64,000 bases of DNA from Lachnospiraceae bacterium (GTDB taxonomy: Bacteria > Bacillota > Clostridia > Lachnospirales > Lachnospiraceae). Below the pieces are notes generated by a model, which was not told where the DNA came from, ran no database searches, and saw nothing but the letters and a program-made list of their open reading frames with translations. Every line of letters starts with the position of its first letter. The stretch's first letter is position 1. The stretch spans positions 97,196 to 161,195 of the forward strand of contig VSNG01000005.1 of assembly GCA_009774175.1 (NCBI GenBank). The letters run 5' to 3'. Made by a program: the position numbers and the translations under genes. Of this stretch, positions 18,122-28,143 are shown piece after piece.

Positions 18122-19333
18122 TTAGTTCTTCCCTCCAAGCAATCTCTTCACTGTCTTTTGCGGATTAAAATCCTCAATATCATCCGGCACATTCTGTCCG
18201 TAAGTCACATAGGACAGCGAAGCCCCCGTATAGAGCCTCAGGTTCAGGAGATTTCCAAGTGTCGTCGTCTCGTCCAGCTTTGTAAAAATCAGCTTGTAGT
18301 CCGCCATCTCCTTATAGGAATCCGCAATACTGATCAAATCCCTGTATTTCGTCGTGGCGCTCAGAACCAGATGAACCTCCTTCTCAACGATGTCATCAAC
18401 GGAATGTATAATACTACGCATGTTATCTTTCTGCGTGCTGTTCTGGTGGGAATGTCCCGCCGTATCAATCATAATATAATCGTAGCCCTTGAAATCCTCC
18501 AGCGCCTTATTGATCTCCTCCACCGTATAAATCACGCGAAACGGCACTTCCAGAATATTCGCGTAGGTGCGGAGCTGTTCAGCCGCAGCAATACGATAGG
18601 TATCCGCCGTCAGAAGGGCCACCTTCTTTTTCTCATCCACCCGGAACTTTGAGGCAATCTTGGCAATCGTAGTGGTTTTGCCCACTCCCGTCGGGCCAAT
18701 AAAAAATACAAGCTTGATGCCGCCGTTTGCAGCCGGCTCGATACCGCTTGGCTTACCGAATTTAAGAATCATCTTCTGGTAAATATTCGCCAGCGCATAG
18801 TCAAACGGGATATTCGGCTTATTGATCAGCTCGATTTCATTAATGATCTCATTTGCATACTTCTCATCCACCTCATTTTGCAGCATGGTGTCATGCAGAA
18901 GATGCATAAATTTGTCTGTCTCCGACTCTTCCTTCTTCTGCTCGGCTTCCTTCTCCTCTTTTTCCTCCTCCGGCTTTTGCAGCTGCTGTTCCAGAAGAGA
19001 CTGCAGACTGTCGAGCTTCTCCTCAATGGCGCTGTCTCTCTTTTCTGCAGATTCTATAACAGGCGTTCTATTTTCTTTTTCCGGTTCTTCCCCTGTTTCC
19101 TTATTCTGGCTTGAGGCAATCACATTGTTAATTGCGGAAACCGCCGCCGTATATTTCTCGCTCTCCTCCTCGAGAGCCACGGTGACCTCCATCATGGGGG
19201 ATTTCAAGAACGCAAAAAGGCCCTTGTTTTTCACGGGCTTTACGTTCATCACGACAACGCCCTCTCCCAGTTCCTTTCTGGCGTTGTCGATCGCATCCTT
19301 TTCGGTTTTGGCTGTAAATTTCTTGATAATCAT
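18122..19333 (-). CDS. flhF: SRP-type GTPase FlhF
   Basis: A 403-residue signal-recognition-particle-family GTPase. The N-terminal basic domain MIIKKFTAKTEKDAIDNARK is followed by a Glu/Lys-rich linker (about residues 95-150). The NG domain has the P-loop FFIGPTGVGKTTTIAKIA, DTYRIAAAEQLRTYA, DTAGHSHQN and FTKLDET. It recruits flagellar components to the assembly site. The start codon overlaps the flhA stop, so the genes are translationally coupled. Confidence 0.96.
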   Translation of the reverse strand: MIIKKFTAKTEKDAIDNARKELGEGVVVMNVKPVKNKGLFAFLKSPMMEVTVALEEESEKYTAAVSAINNVIASSQNKETGEEPEKENRTPVIESAEKRDSAIEEKLDSLQSLLEQQLQKPEEEKEEKEAEQKKEESETDKFMHLLHDTMLQNEVDEKYANEIINEIELINKPNIPFDYALANIYQKMILKFGKPSGIEPAANGGIKLVFFIGPTGVGKTTTIAKIASKFRVDEKKKVALLTADTYRIAAAEQLRTYANILEVPFRVIYTVEEINKALEDFKGYDYIMIDTAGHSHQNSTQKDNMRSIIHSVDDIVEKEVHLVLSATTKYRDLISIADSYKEMADYKLIFTKLDETTTLGNLLNLRLYTGASLSYVTYGQNVPDDIEDFNPQKTVKRLLGGKN

Positions 19334-21375
19334 TATGCTGTCACCATCCCAACGGATTGTAATTCAACGGTGGATTCCACCTCGTTGTAAGATACAACGA
19401 CCAGATCCTTATAGTAGTCCTCCGTCAGCTTTTTAAAGTACGCACGCACGATAGGGGACGTAATCACAATCGGCAGTCTGCCAAGATCTTCCAGCTTCTT
19501 GACCTCCGTGCCGAGAGATTCCATAATATCTTTGGTCTTGGCCGGATCCAAAGTCAGATAAGCTCCCTGCTCGGTCTGTTTGACGCTGGCCATAATCTCC
19601 TGCTCCAGCCTCGGGTCAAGCGTCACCACGCTGGTAGTCTCATTGGCCGGAAAGAACTTATTGGAAATCGCACGTTTTAAGCTCTGCCTGACATACTCTG
19701 TGAGAATATCGGTATCCCTTGTAGTAGCCGCATAATCCGCCAGAGTCTCAAACACCGTAAGAAGGTCTCTGATGGAGACACCTTCCCTCAGCAGATTCTG
19801 CAGCACCTTCTGTATTTCGCCAAGCCCCAGAAGCTTTGGCACAAGCTCTTCCACAAGAGAGGGATTTGTCTCCTTTAAATTGTCCACAAGACTCTGTACA
19901 TCCTGCCTCGTCAGAAGCTCCGAAATGTACTGCCTGATAATCTCCGTCAAATGCGTCGCAATAATGGACGGCGGGTCAACCACCGTATACCCCATGCTCT
20001 CCGCCCGTTCTCTCTGCCCCTCCGTAATCCAGATGGCAGGCAAATGGAAGGAAGGCTCGAAGGTAGGAATACCCGTAATCTCCTCCTCCACATAACCGGG
20101 GTTCATGGCCATATAGTGATCGAACAAAATCTCGCCTTCGCTGACCTGTACCCCCTTTATTTTAATAATATATTGGTTCGGATTCAACTGTATGTTATCA
20201 CGCAGACGAATAATAGGCACCACCGTACCAAGTTCCAGCGCGATCTGTCTTCTGATCATAACTACTCGGTCCAGAAGATCGCCGCCCTGATTCACGTCCG
20301 CCAGCGGTATAATGCCGTATCCAAACTCCAGCTCGATGGGATCCACCTGCAAAAGAGAGGTGACATTCTCGGGCTGACGGATTTCCTCCGCCGCCGCTTC
20401 CTCTTCATCCGCTTCATGCTCAATCTCCGCCGTCTCAATGGTGCCTGCCATAATTCTGCCGACCACAATAAAGATCAGTCCAAGACCGATGAACACCACT
20501 TTATTAAGAGGCGTGACAAGACCCAGAAACGCAAGAATCACGCCTACCAGATAGAGCACCTTAGGCACACCGAAAAGCTGGCTGATCAGCACAGTACCGA
20601 AATCCGCCTCTTTGGAGCCCTTTGTCACCAGAATACCTGTGGCAAGGGAAATAAGCAGGGACGGGATCTGGCTGACCAGGCCGTCACCAATAGTCAGAAT
20701 GGTATATTTGTTAAGGGCGTCCCCCATCTCCAGGCCCTGACGGAACACACCGAATGCAATACCGCCCACGATATTGATGAAGGTGATAACCAGACCCGCC
20801 GTAGCGTCTCCCTTAACGTACTTCACGGCACCGTCCATGGAACCGAAGAAGCTTGCTTCCTCCTGGATCTTTTCACGGCGTCTTTTCGCCTCTTCATCCG
20901 TGATGGCGCCGGTATTTAAGTCCGCGTCGATGGCCATCTGTTTACCGGGCATTGCGTCCAGCGTAAATCTGGCCGTTACCTCAGCCACACGCTCGGAACC
21001 TTTGTTGATAATCATAAACTGCACAATAATCAGAATGAAAAAAACGAGAACACCGATCACAAGGTCGCCGCCGCCCACATACTGGCCAAACGTCTGCACC
21101 ACGTTTCCGGCATCGCCGGTGGACAGGATCAGCCTCGTAGAGGAAACGTTAAGCGCAATCCTGAATATGGTGGTGAAGAGCAGAATCGTCGGGTAAAAAG
21201 ACATATTCAGCACTTCGTTGGCAAACATACAGCCAAACATCACCGTAAAGGCGACCGCGATATTGCACGCCAGAAGCACGTCCAGAAGTCCCGAATTGAT
21301 CGGGACAATCAGCATGATAAATGCTGCCAGCAGATATAAGGCAACGCCTACGTCTCCCATTTTCAGCTTCGGCAT
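19333..21375 (-). CDS. flhA: Flagellar export gate protein FlhA
   Basis: A 680-residue FlhA. About eight transmembrane helices fill residues 15-310, including the conserved FHIPEP-type cytoplasmic loop (GSERVAEVTARFTLDAMPGK, DEEAKRRREKIQEEASFFGS). A large C-terminal cytoplasmic domain that docks export chaperones follows. FlhA forms the nonameric ring of the type III export gate. It follows flhB by 17 bp and runs into flhF. Confidence 0.98.
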   Translation of the reverse strand: MPKLKMGDVGVALYLLAAFIMLIVPINSGLLDVLLACNIAVAFTVMFGCMFANEVLNMSFYPTILLFTTIFRIALNVSSTRLILSTGDAGNVVQTFGQYVGGGDLVIGVLVFFILIIVQFMIINKGSERVAEVTARFTLDAMPGKQMAIDADLNTGAITDEEAKRRREKIQEEASFFGSMDGAVKYVKGDATAGLVITFINIVGGIAFGVFRQGLEMGDALNKYTILTIGDGLVSQIPSLLISLATGILVTKGSKEADFGTVLISQLFGVPKVLYLVGVILAFLGLVTPLNKVVFIGLGLIFIVVGRIMAGTIETAEIEHEADEEEAAAEEIRQPENVTSLLQVDPIELEFGYGIIPLADVNQGGDLLDRVVMIRRQIALELGTVVPIIRLRDNIQLNPNQYIIKIKGVQVSEGEILFDHYMAMNPGYVEEEITGIPTFEPSFHLPAIWITEGQRERAESMGYTVVDPPSIIATHLTEIIRQYISELLTRQDVQSLVDNLKETNPSLVEELVPKLLGLGEIQKVLQNLLREGVSIRDLLTVFETLADYAATTRDTDILTEYVRQSLKRAISNKFFPANETTSVVTLDPRLEQEIMASVKQTEQGAYLTLDPAKTKDIMESLGTEVKKLEDLGRLPIVITSPIVRAYFKKLTEDYYKDLVVVSYNEVESTVELQSVGMVTA

Positions 21376-21392
21376 CGCAAGTCACCTCCTTT

Positions 21393-22505
21393 CTATACTT
21401 TACCCTGCAGATGATAGACGAAGGCAAGTACCTCCGCCACCGCCTGATACAGCTCCGGCGGCACCACGCTGCCCACGTCCACATTGGCGTAGAGCATACG
21501 GGCCAGGGGTTTGTTTTCCACAATTTCTATATGATTTTCCTTCGCTACATCCTTAATCTTCTGTGCCAGATAATCCGCGCCCTTCGCCACCACAAAGGGA
21601 GCGTCATAGGTCTCGGGGTCATACTTGATCGCCACCGCAAAGTGGGTCGGGTTTGTGATTACCACATCAGCCTCGGGAAGCTGCTGCATCATGCGTCGCC
21701 TGGAGGCTTCCATCATCCTCTGACGCTGTTTGCCCTTAATCTGCGGATCACCTTCCTGGTTCTTGTATTCGTCCTTGACTTCCTGCTTGGTCATCTTCAT
21801 GTCGTTCTTGAATTTGATTTTCTGATAAGCAAAATCGGCAGCGGCAATCAGCATATAAAAGAGAGCTATTCTGATGCCCAGATTGAGAACCAGCGTTCCC
21901 ACCTGGGCGATGCCCTGATTCAGCGACACATCGTAAAGCTGGTAGAGCGGCGGCATGTTCTTTTTCAGGTAATCATACACCACATAACCGATCAGCGTCA
22001 GTTTTAAAAACGACTTTACCAGCTCCATCAGTGAGTTTTTGGAAAAGATACGCTTAAATCCGCTCACCGGATTGAGCTTGTTAAATTTCGGCTGAAGCGG
22101 CTTGCCCGTAACCTTCCATTTTACCTGTATGACATTGGCTATAAACGCCACCAGAAAGCCCGCTATCAAAAAAGGCGCGATCACCTGCAGAATCCTGAGC
22201 AGGCTCATGGTAAAAAGCATCCGGAAGGTCTGTGTCTGAATGTGGCCGTCGTACAGCTTCGCATACTCCGGAATCTGGGAATAGAGCTGGGACATATTTC
22301 CCACAAAAACCGTTCCGATATATTCCATAAGGAAACGGAGCATGACAAAAGCGGCGAGCATTTCAAAGGCGCTTGTCACCTCTTTACTCTTAGCTACCTG
22401 ACCTTCTTTTCGGGCATCCTCCAGCTTTTTACTGGTAGGCTCCTCCGTTTTTTCCCCGCCGGGCCCATCCTTGGCGAAGAACTGGAGATTATACTGTAAG
22501 ATCAA
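21393..22505 (-). CDS. flhB: Flagellar export switch protein FlhB
   Basis: A 370-residue FlhB with an N-terminal export-apparatus motif (GGEKTEEPTSKKLEDARKEG), four transmembrane helices (about residues 45-235) and a cytoplasmic domain containing the self-cleaving NPTH motif at 285-288. Cleavage between Asn and Pro switches export from rod/hook to filament substrates. The start is a TTG at 22505 overlapping the fliR stop (TTGA), with GGAGGGG just upstream, so translation is coupled to fliR. Confidence 0.96.
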   Translation of the reverse strand: MILQYNLQFFAKDGPGGEKTEEPTSKKLEDARKEGQVAKSKEVTSAFEMLAAFVMLRFLMEYIGTVFVGNMSQLYSQIPEYAKLYDGHIQTQTFRMLFTMSLLRILQVIAPFLIAGFLVAFIANVIQVKWKVTGKPLQPKFNKLNPVSGFKRIFSKNSLMELVKSFLKLTLIGYVVYDYLKKNMPPLYQLYDVSLNQGIAQVGTLVLNLGIRIALFYMLIAAADFAYQKIKFKNDMKMTKQEVKDEYKNQEGDPQIKGKQRQRMMEASRRRMMQQLPEADVVITNPTHFAVAIKYDPETYDAPFVVAKGADYLAQKIKDVAKENHIEIVENKPLARMLYANVDVGSVVPPELYQAVAEVLAFVYHLQGKV

Positions 22506-23281
22506 ACCATCCCCTCCACAAAGGACACTATCATTCTCTTCATCTGTGTGAACACATTGTCCGCCAGAGCCGGCAGCATCCGCATTGACAGAAAGAGAAT
22601 CCCCAGTCCCACAAGCACCTTAAGCTGCATGCCGACGGCAAACATATTAAGCTGCGGGGACACCTTGGCAAGCACGCCAAGCACACAGTTTAAAAAAATC
22701 ATGGCGCAAAAGATCGGCAGTATAATACGGAATCCTATCACAATATAATCTCCCAGAAACATGAGAACGGATTCCATCAGCGCCTCGCTTTTAAAAACCG
22801 CGCCATTTATCGGAATTAAAGTAAAGGTATCTACCAGCGCTCCCAGAAGATACTGGTATAAACCTGAAATGATCATAAAAAGCGTAAACATGTACTGATA
22901 AAGCACACCGGTAAAGGTGGCCTGCTCCCTGGTGGTCGGATCAATCAGCGAAACCATGGACAGACCGATCTCCATATCCGCAATGCTTCCGGCAAAGGAC
23001 GTCACCGTGGTGCATATCTGCGCGCCCCATCCGATCACAAATCCTGTCAGAGCCTCCTTCATTACAATCACTGCAAATCCCAGAAGCGAGTTATAAACCA
23101 CTTCGTTGTGATCCACCGCATGATAAATCAGATAGGCAAAGAAGAGGCTGAAACCAATCTTCACTCTGCGGGGCACATTTGACATGCTGAAAAACGGAGC
23201 AACATACACAAAGCAGCTGATCCGCACCAGAACCAACAGAAAATATTCCAAATCCGCATAACTAAAGCTGATGTCCAACAT
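22502..23281 (-). CDS. fliR: Flagellar export gate protein FliR
   Basis: A 259-residue, very hydrophobic protein with about six transmembrane segments and the FliR pattern FLLVLVRISCFVYVAPFF near the start and KEALTGFVIGWGAQICTTV in the middle. FliR, with FliP and FliQ, forms the helical core of the export gate. It overlaps flhB by 4 bp and follows fliQ. Confidence 0.96.
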   Translation of the reverse strand: MLDISFSYADLEYFLLVLVRISCFVYVAPFFSMSNVPRRVKIGFSLFFAYLIYHAVDHNEVVYNSLLGFAVIVMKEALTGFVIGWGAQICTTVTSFAGSIADMEIGLSMVSLIDPTTREQATFTGVLYQYMFTLFMIISGLYQYLLGALVDTFTLIPINGAVFKSEALMESVLMFLGDYIVIGFRIILPIFCAMIFLNCVLGVLAKVSPQLNMFAVGMQLKVLVGLGILFLSMRMLPALADNVFTQMKRMIVSFVEGMV

Positions 23282-23314
23282 AACGCCACTTTCCCACTGT
23301 CATGCGCCGCCCTG

Positions 23315-23584
23315 TTATCTGATATACAGATTAAAGTCTGACCAGAGACCCGCCATAAACTCCACCATATTGTTCATAATCCAATGTCCCGCCAGCATCA
23401 GCATCAGAAAAATTGCCAGTACCTTCGGCACAAACGTCAGAGTCTGCTCCTGAATGGATGTAACCGTCTGAAAAATACTCACGATCAGGCCCACAATCAA
23501 CGATACAAGAAGCATCGGCGCCGCACATTTGATAATGGTAAAAATAGCCTCCTCGGCAATGGCAGTCACGTCATTGGTTGTCAA
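23315..23584 (-). CDS. fliQ: Flagellar export gate protein FliQ
   Basis: An 89-residue protein with two transmembrane helices and the FliQ signature PMLLVSLIVGLIVSIFQTVT followed by QEQTLTFVPK. It packs four copies around the FliP-FliR core of the export gate. It sits between fliP and fliR as usual; the ~100-bp gap from fliP holds no gene. Confidence 0.96.
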   Translation of the reverse strand: MTTNDVTAIAEEAIFTIIKCAAPMLLVSLIVGLIVSIFQTVTSIQEQTLTFVPKVLAIFLMLMLAGHWIMNNMVEFMAGLWSDFNLYIR

Positions 23585-23682
23585 GCTCTCACATCCTTTC
23601 TTTTCCCGGCACGCCGGACAGGATCACACACTGCCGCACCGTCCCCAGCATCTCCGGGCCGCCTTCCTATACTAATACCATA

Positions 23683-24585
23683 CTAATAATAGAAGGTTCC
23701 CACCACGCCCCTGATAACCAGATACCATCCGTCCGCCAGCACAAACAGCAGAATCTTGAACGGCATCGAAATCGTAGTCGGCGGCAGCATCATCATACCC
23801 ATGCTCATCAGGGTGGAGGCCACCACCATGTCAATGACAATAAACGGAATATATATCAGGAAACCGATGATAAAAGCCACTCTCAGCTCGTTGATAATAA
23901 ACGCGGGCACGAGAACGCTGATCGGTATGTCATCCAGTTCACCACTCCACTCCAACCGACTCAGATCCATAAAAAAGTTTACATCACTCTTCTGTGTCTG
24001 TCCATACATAAACTGCCGGATCGGAGCCGCCGCAGCCTTAAAAGCTTCCTCCTGCGTCAGCTCCCCCGCCTCAAAGGGCGCTACCGCTTCCGTATAGACC
24101 GCCGTCAGCGTAGGCTGCATAATGTAAAAAGTCAAAAACAGGGCTATGCCGATCAACACCGTATTGGGCGGCGCTGTCTGTGTATTTAACGCCTGTCTCG
24201 TAAAATGGAGCACAATAATAATCCTCGTAAACGAGGTTAACATAATAATCAATGACGGTGCAATAGCAATCAAGGTAAGGATCAAGAGAATCCGCAGAGC
24301 GCCATTCACACTGCCATTACCGTTGTTGTATGTAACCGTCACCGTATTGGCGATATTCAGTTCTGCCAGATCATCGGCATTTTCCGATGCACCGGGCGGA
24401 TCCAAGTTTGTCCTCTCATTGGAGGTGCCTGTAAGGTTGGACTCCCGGTAGGGGGTGTCGGTCACAGCCGTCGTCGAATTTTCCGTCGCATAAACGGTCT
24501 CGCCCCAATTAAGATACAATATGCCTGCCACCATCAGCAGGCATATTAATTTTGCCAAATGATATCCGGAAAAATATTTCTTCAT
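23683..24585 (-). CDS. fliP: Flagellar export gate protein FliP
   Basis: A 300-residue FliP, longer than average because of an extended N-terminal region after a signal peptide (about residues 1-33, ending near VYA). The family core is clear: LTLIAIAPSLIIMLTSFTR, VLHFTRQALNTQTAPPN, MYGQTQKSDVNFFMDLSRLE and MVVASTLMSMGMMMLPP. Five FliP subunits line the export channel. The start overlaps the end of fliO by 4 bp. Confidence 0.96.
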   Translation of the reverse strand: MKKYFSGYHLAKLICLLMVAGILYLNWGETVYATENSTTAVTDTPYRESNLTGTSNERTNLDPPGASENADDLAELNIANTVTVTYNNGNGSVNGALRILLILTLIAIAPSLIIMLTSFTRIIIVLHFTRQALNTQTAPPNTVLIGIALFLTFYIMQPTLTAVYTEAVAPFEAGELTQEEAFKAAAAPIRQFMYGQTQKSDVNFFMDLSRLEWSGELDDIPISVLVPAFIINELRVAFIIGFLIYIPFIVIDMVVASTLMSMGMMMLPPTTISMPFKILLFVLADGWYLVIRGVVGTFYY

Positions 24586-24965
24586 TCGTCTCGCCCGTCT
24601 TCTTTTTCCAGGATTCTTTCTTTCTGAATTTTCGTAAGTACGTCCTTAAAACCGGGCGCACCTCCAATAGACCCCTCGGAAAAACACAAATCCTCCGCGG
24701 GAATCTCTGATAACATTGTAACAGTATCTTTGCAGACTGCAACAGCCAAATACTTCCTGCCAATCCTGACAATCTGTACATATTTGTTATTCGACAGCCG
24801 AAGAGCCTCCATAAGCTCCATATTTGCCCCGGCAGACCTGCCCTTCTGATACCCGCCGATCCACTTCGTAACAAACGCAGTCACAGCCAGCACAAAGACA
24901 AACAGAAGTAGAACCGTTACAAACTGCACATAGGAGTCAGTCCTGTCCGATAATGCCAGAAGCAT
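24582..24965 (-). CDS. fliO: Flagellar export assembly protein FliO (FliZ-type)
   Basis: A 127-residue protein with one N-terminal membrane segment (about residues 15-35) and a small cytoplasmic domain with the LRLSNNKYVQIVRIGRKYLA and VTMLSEIPAEDL patterns of the FliO/FliZ family. FliO helps the FliP ring assemble. It overlaps fliP by 4 bp and cheY by 1 bp. Family recognition rests on both sequence pattern and position. Confidence 0.88.
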   Translation of the reverse strand: MLLALSDRTDSYVQFVTVLLLFVFVLAVTAFVTKWIGGYQKGRSAGANMELMEALRLSNNKYVQIVRIGRKYLAVAVCKDTVTMLSEIPAEDLCFSEGSIGGAPGFKDVLTKIQKERILEKEDGRDE

Positions 24966-25327
24966 TAACCTACAACCTTCTTAACAGCCTCTAACACGCG
25001 ATCAGCCTGGAACGGTTTTACAATGAAATCCTTCGCTCCCGACTGAATGGACTCGATGACCATAGCCTGCTGACCCATAGCGGAACACATGATAACCATA
25101 GCGCCGGGATCGCCTTCCTTGATCTTCTTGAGCGCCTGAATACCATCCATCTCCGGCATCGTGATATCCATCAGTACGAGATCGGGCTTGAGTTCGTTGT
25201 ACTTCTCAACTGCCTTGGCACCATTCTCCGCCTCGCCTGCCACGTTATAGCCGTTCTTGGTCAAAATATCCTTGATCATCATTCGCATAAACGCTGCATC
25301 GTCACATACTAAAATATTTTTTGCCAT
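24965..25327 (-). CDS. cheY: Chemotaxis response regulator CheY
   Basis: A 120-residue single-domain receiver. The acidic pair is D9-D10, the phospho-acceptor is D54 in LVLMDITMPEMDG, and the conserved Lys is in DFIVKPF. CheY-P binds FliM/FliY at the switch to control rotation. It lies between fliY and fliO, the same slot as in B. subtilis. Confidence 0.97.
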   Translation of the reverse strand: MAKNILVCDDAAFMRMMIKDILTKNGYNVAGEAENGAKAVEKYNELKPDLVLMDITMPEMDGIQALKKIKEGDPGAMVIMCSAMGQQAMVIESIQSGAKDFIVKPFQADRVLEAVKKVVG

Positions 25328-25347
25328 GTCTCTTCTCCTATCACATA

Positions 25348-26562
25348 TTATTTGATAATTTCGGTTACCCGAATACCAAAGCTCTCCTCGATTACCACTA
25401 CTTCGCCCTTAGCTACAAATTTACCGTTGACCAAAACGTCAATCGGTTCGCCGGCGATTTTATCCAACTCAATGATGGTTCCCGGTGCAAAATCCAAAAT
25501 ATCCGAAATGGATTTGGATGTTCTTCCCAGCTCCACCGTTACCTCCAACGGCACATCCTTAATCAGTTCGATGTTCTCCTGACTCTGTAAAGGATTAAAG
25601 TCTCCGGCAAAGTTCTGGAACTGAACAGGCTGTACATTCATGCCCGGCTGCATCACCATCTGGGGCATCATCTGCATCTGGGGCATCATCTGCATTTGCG
25701 GCATCGCCTGCGGCATTCCCATCTGCATCTGGCTCATGTCCATCTGCGGCGCCTGCGCCTGCATGGGCTGTGCCTGCGGCATCTGCTGCGGCTGTGGAGC
25801 CGGCGCGGGTGCCGGTTCAGGTGCTGCAGCGGGTGCAGCCGGCTGCGCGTCTTCCTGATTCAGAATAAAGGTATCGTATACATCCTTCGCAAATTCTACC
25901 GGATACAACTGCATGATGGTGGAGTCCACCAGCTCGTCAATCTGCATTCTGAAAGAAATCTTGACAAAGGTTCCTTCCAGGAAATCTGCGATATCACCGC
26001 CCGATTTAAACGCCGTAAGATCTACCAGACTTGCCTCCGGCGGACTGATGTCGATCATTTTGCCAAACATGGTGGAAAGCGCTGTGGACGAAGCTCCCAT
26101 CATCTGGTTCATGGCTTCTGAGATTGCGGAGAGGTGCAGCTCCCCCAGTTCTCCGTCCGTATTGCTGCCATCGCCGCCCATCATCAGGTCGGTGATAATC
26201 TTTACGTCATGCTCCTTTAAGATCAGGATATTCGATCCATCCAACCCCTGTGTATACTTAATAAGAATAAATACGCAGGGCTTCTCGTAATCTTCCAGTA
26301 CATTCTTCCACGTCGCCAGCTTTACAATCGGCGTCGTGATGTTGACCTTTCGGTTTACAACAGAAAACAGGGTGGTCGCAGATGCACCCATACTGATATT
26401 GGCAACTTCACCAACGGCGTCTTTTTCCGCTTCTGTCAACAGCGTATCATCCGCATCCGGCCCGTCAAAAACCGATGCTTCAGCCCCGGCGTCCGAACCC
26501 GCCGAATCATCATCGCCGTTCAAGAGTGCGTTAATTTCATCCTGTGATAACATTCCGTCCAT
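25348..26562 (-). CDS. fliY: Flagellar switch phosphatase FliY
   Basis: A 404-residue FliY (FliN plus CheC-like domain). The N-terminal MLSQDEINALLNG peptide binds CheY-P. Two CheC-type phosphatase helices follow (GEVANISMGASATTLF; LSAISEAMNQMMGASSTAL). A linker at about residues 240-315 is strikingly rich in Pro, Ala, Met and Gln. The C-terminal FliN/SpoA domain (VTVELGRTSKSISDILDFAPG) builds the C-ring. It both forms the switch and dephosphorylates CheY-P. It starts 4 bp after fliM. Confidence 0.96.
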   Translation of the reverse strand: MDGMLSQDEINALLNGDDDSAGSDAGAEASVFDGPDADDTLLTEAEKDAVGEVANISMGASATTLFSVVNRKVNITTPIVKLATWKNVLEDYEKPCVFILIKYTQGLDGSNILILKEHDVKIITDLMMGGDGSNTDGELGELHLSAISEAMNQMMGASSTALSTMFGKMIDISPPEASLVDLTAFKSGGDIADFLEGTFVKISFRMQIDELVDSTIMQLYPVEFAKDVYDTFILNQEDAQPAAPAAAPEPAPAPAPQPQQMPQAQPMQAQAPQMDMSQMQMGMPQAMPQMQMMPQMQMMPQMVMQPGMNVQPVQFQNFAGDFNPLQSQENIELIKDVPLEVTVELGRTSKSISDILDFAPGTIIELDKIAGEPIDVLVNGKFVAKGEVVVIEESFGIRVTEIIK

Positions 26563-26566
26563 ACTT

Positions 26567-27547
26567 CTATTCCCCCTCTCTGATCACCGATGTGACTCTC
26601 ACAGCATTCTTATCCCTGCTTGTGCCGGGAAGCGCGGTGAATTTCTTGATATTACCCACATACACCGTAAGCTCCTGTTCTACCTCGGTATCTAATCGTA
26701 TAATGTCGCCGAGCTGCAGATTCACAAAATCGGTGACCGATATGCTCGTCTTTCCCAGTACGGCTTTGACCGGGACATCCACTCTCTTGACGAGAGCCTC
26801 GATGTATTCCTGGAAATCCTCGTCGTCCTGCTCCTGCATGTTCGCATACCAGAACTTCGTATTGAGCTTATCCATGACGCTCTCCAACGTGAAGAAGGGG
26901 AGACATACATTCATAAATCCTTCCACCTCGCCTATTTTCATATTCAAGGTGACAATGGCAATCATATCATTCGGGGCTATAATCTGCGCAAACTGGGAAT
27001 TTGTCTCTATCCGTTCCAGCACGGGGTTGATCTCCACCACATTCTTCCACGGTTCCCGCATCAGCTGCATACAGACTACCATCATTTTTTCTATGATCGT
27101 CATTTCTATTTCGGTAAATTCTCTGCCCTTTTCAAGCGAATCGCCCGCGCCGCCAAGCATCCTGTCAATCATGGCAAACCCCAGCTGGGAAGCCAGCTCT
27201 ATCAGGATCGTCCCGCCAAGGGGCTGAAAGTTCACAATCCCCAGTATAACCGGATTGGAAAGGGAGTTTGAAAACTCCGAGAATATAACCGTCTCGGAAC
27301 TCGTCACCGATACCTGTACATTCTTTCTCAGATGCACCTGCATACTCGTAGAGAGCAGACGCCCATAATGCTCATATATAATTTCCAGCGTGCGCAGATG
27401 TTCCTTTGAGAACTTGGTAGGCCGTTTAAAGTCGTAATCCCTAACCTGTTTTTCATCAGCGCCATTCAGCTCATCCGTGTCCAGCTCACCGCTGCTTAAG
27501 GCGGCCAGCAAATTATCTATCTCATTTTGTGATAGTACCTCTCCCAC
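26567..27547 (-). CDS. fliM: Flagellar switch protein FliM
   Basis: A 326-residue FliM: the CheY-P-binding N-terminal peptide (MGEVLSQNEIDNLLAAL), a CheC-like middle domain with IDRMLGGAGDSLEKGREFTE, and a C-terminal SpoA domain that pairs with FliY. It sits in the C-ring and sets rotation direction. It is flanked by fliL and fliY. Confidence 0.97.
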   Translation of the reverse strand: MGEVLSQNEIDNLLAALSSGELDTDELNGADEKQVRDYDFKRPTKFSKEHLRTLEIIYEHYGRLLSTSMQVHLRKNVQVSVTSSETVIFSEFSNSLSNPVILGIVNFQPLGGTILIELASQLGFAMIDRMLGGAGDSLEKGREFTEIEMTIIEKMMVVCMQLMREPWKNVVEINPVLERIETNSQFAQIIAPNDMIAIVTLNMKIGEVEGFMNVCLPFFTLESVMDKLNTKFWYANMQEQDDEDFQEYIEALVKRVDVPVKAVLGKTSISVTDFVNLQLGDIIRLDTEVEQELTVYVGNIKKFTALPGTSRDKNAVRVTSVIREGE

Positions 27548-27586
27548 GAAAAGTTCACCTCCTGTGGCTCTTATTCCTTCTCAATA

Positions 27587-28114
27587 CTATCCAAACAAGA
27601 TGTCACCAAATGACACGTTATAGATAAACTTGGAATCGAACATAGTCTGTATTCTGTCAAGGATCTCTTTTTTGACCATCTCCTGATTGTCCCGTACCTC
27701 TTCAGCCGTATACTGGGCAAACACGCTGTTGATCTGATCTTTCATCAATCCTTCCATATTGGTGAGATTCTCTGCGGAGCCATACTCCTTATAACCGTCC
27801 GCCTTGGTGTTAATCGACAGGGTGACTGAAACAACGCAGTAATGGTCTTTATCGTCGCCCTCTGTCTTTTTCAGCGGAATCGTCATATTATCCGCAAAGG
27901 AATAAGTCTCGGTGTCCGCCATGGAAACGGTTTCTTCCGCCTCCTCGCCGCCCCCGCTGGCCGCAAGCTCCAGATCAAGGGCCGTGCCGATATTATCCAC
28001 CAGCGCGGCAGTCTTCTTAGAAGCGCCCGTCACGCTGAACATCATTATGGCGGTCAATACGATATTTACAATCAACAACGCCAGAATAATTACGGAAATC
28101 AGATTCTTCTTCAT
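27587..28114 (-). CDS. fliL: Flagellar basal body-associated protein FliL
   Basis: A 175-residue protein with an N-terminal transmembrane helix (about residues 5-27) and an extracytoplasmic domain ending in EILDRIQTMFDSKFIYNVSF, typical of FliL. FliL forms a ring around the stator and supports torque at high load. It follows motB by 30 bp, matching its stator role. Confidence 0.92.
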   Translation of the reverse strand: MKKNLISVIILALLIVNIVLTAIMMFSVTGASKKTAALVDNIGTALDLELAASGGGEEAEETVSMADTETYSFADNMTIPLKKTEGDDKDHYCVVSVTLSINTKADGYKEYGSAENLTNMEGLMKDQINSVFAQYTAEEVRDNQEMVKKEILDRIQTMFDSKFIYNVSFGDILFG

Positions 28115-28143
28115 AACTTTCGTCTTCTCCTTCTACACACAAC

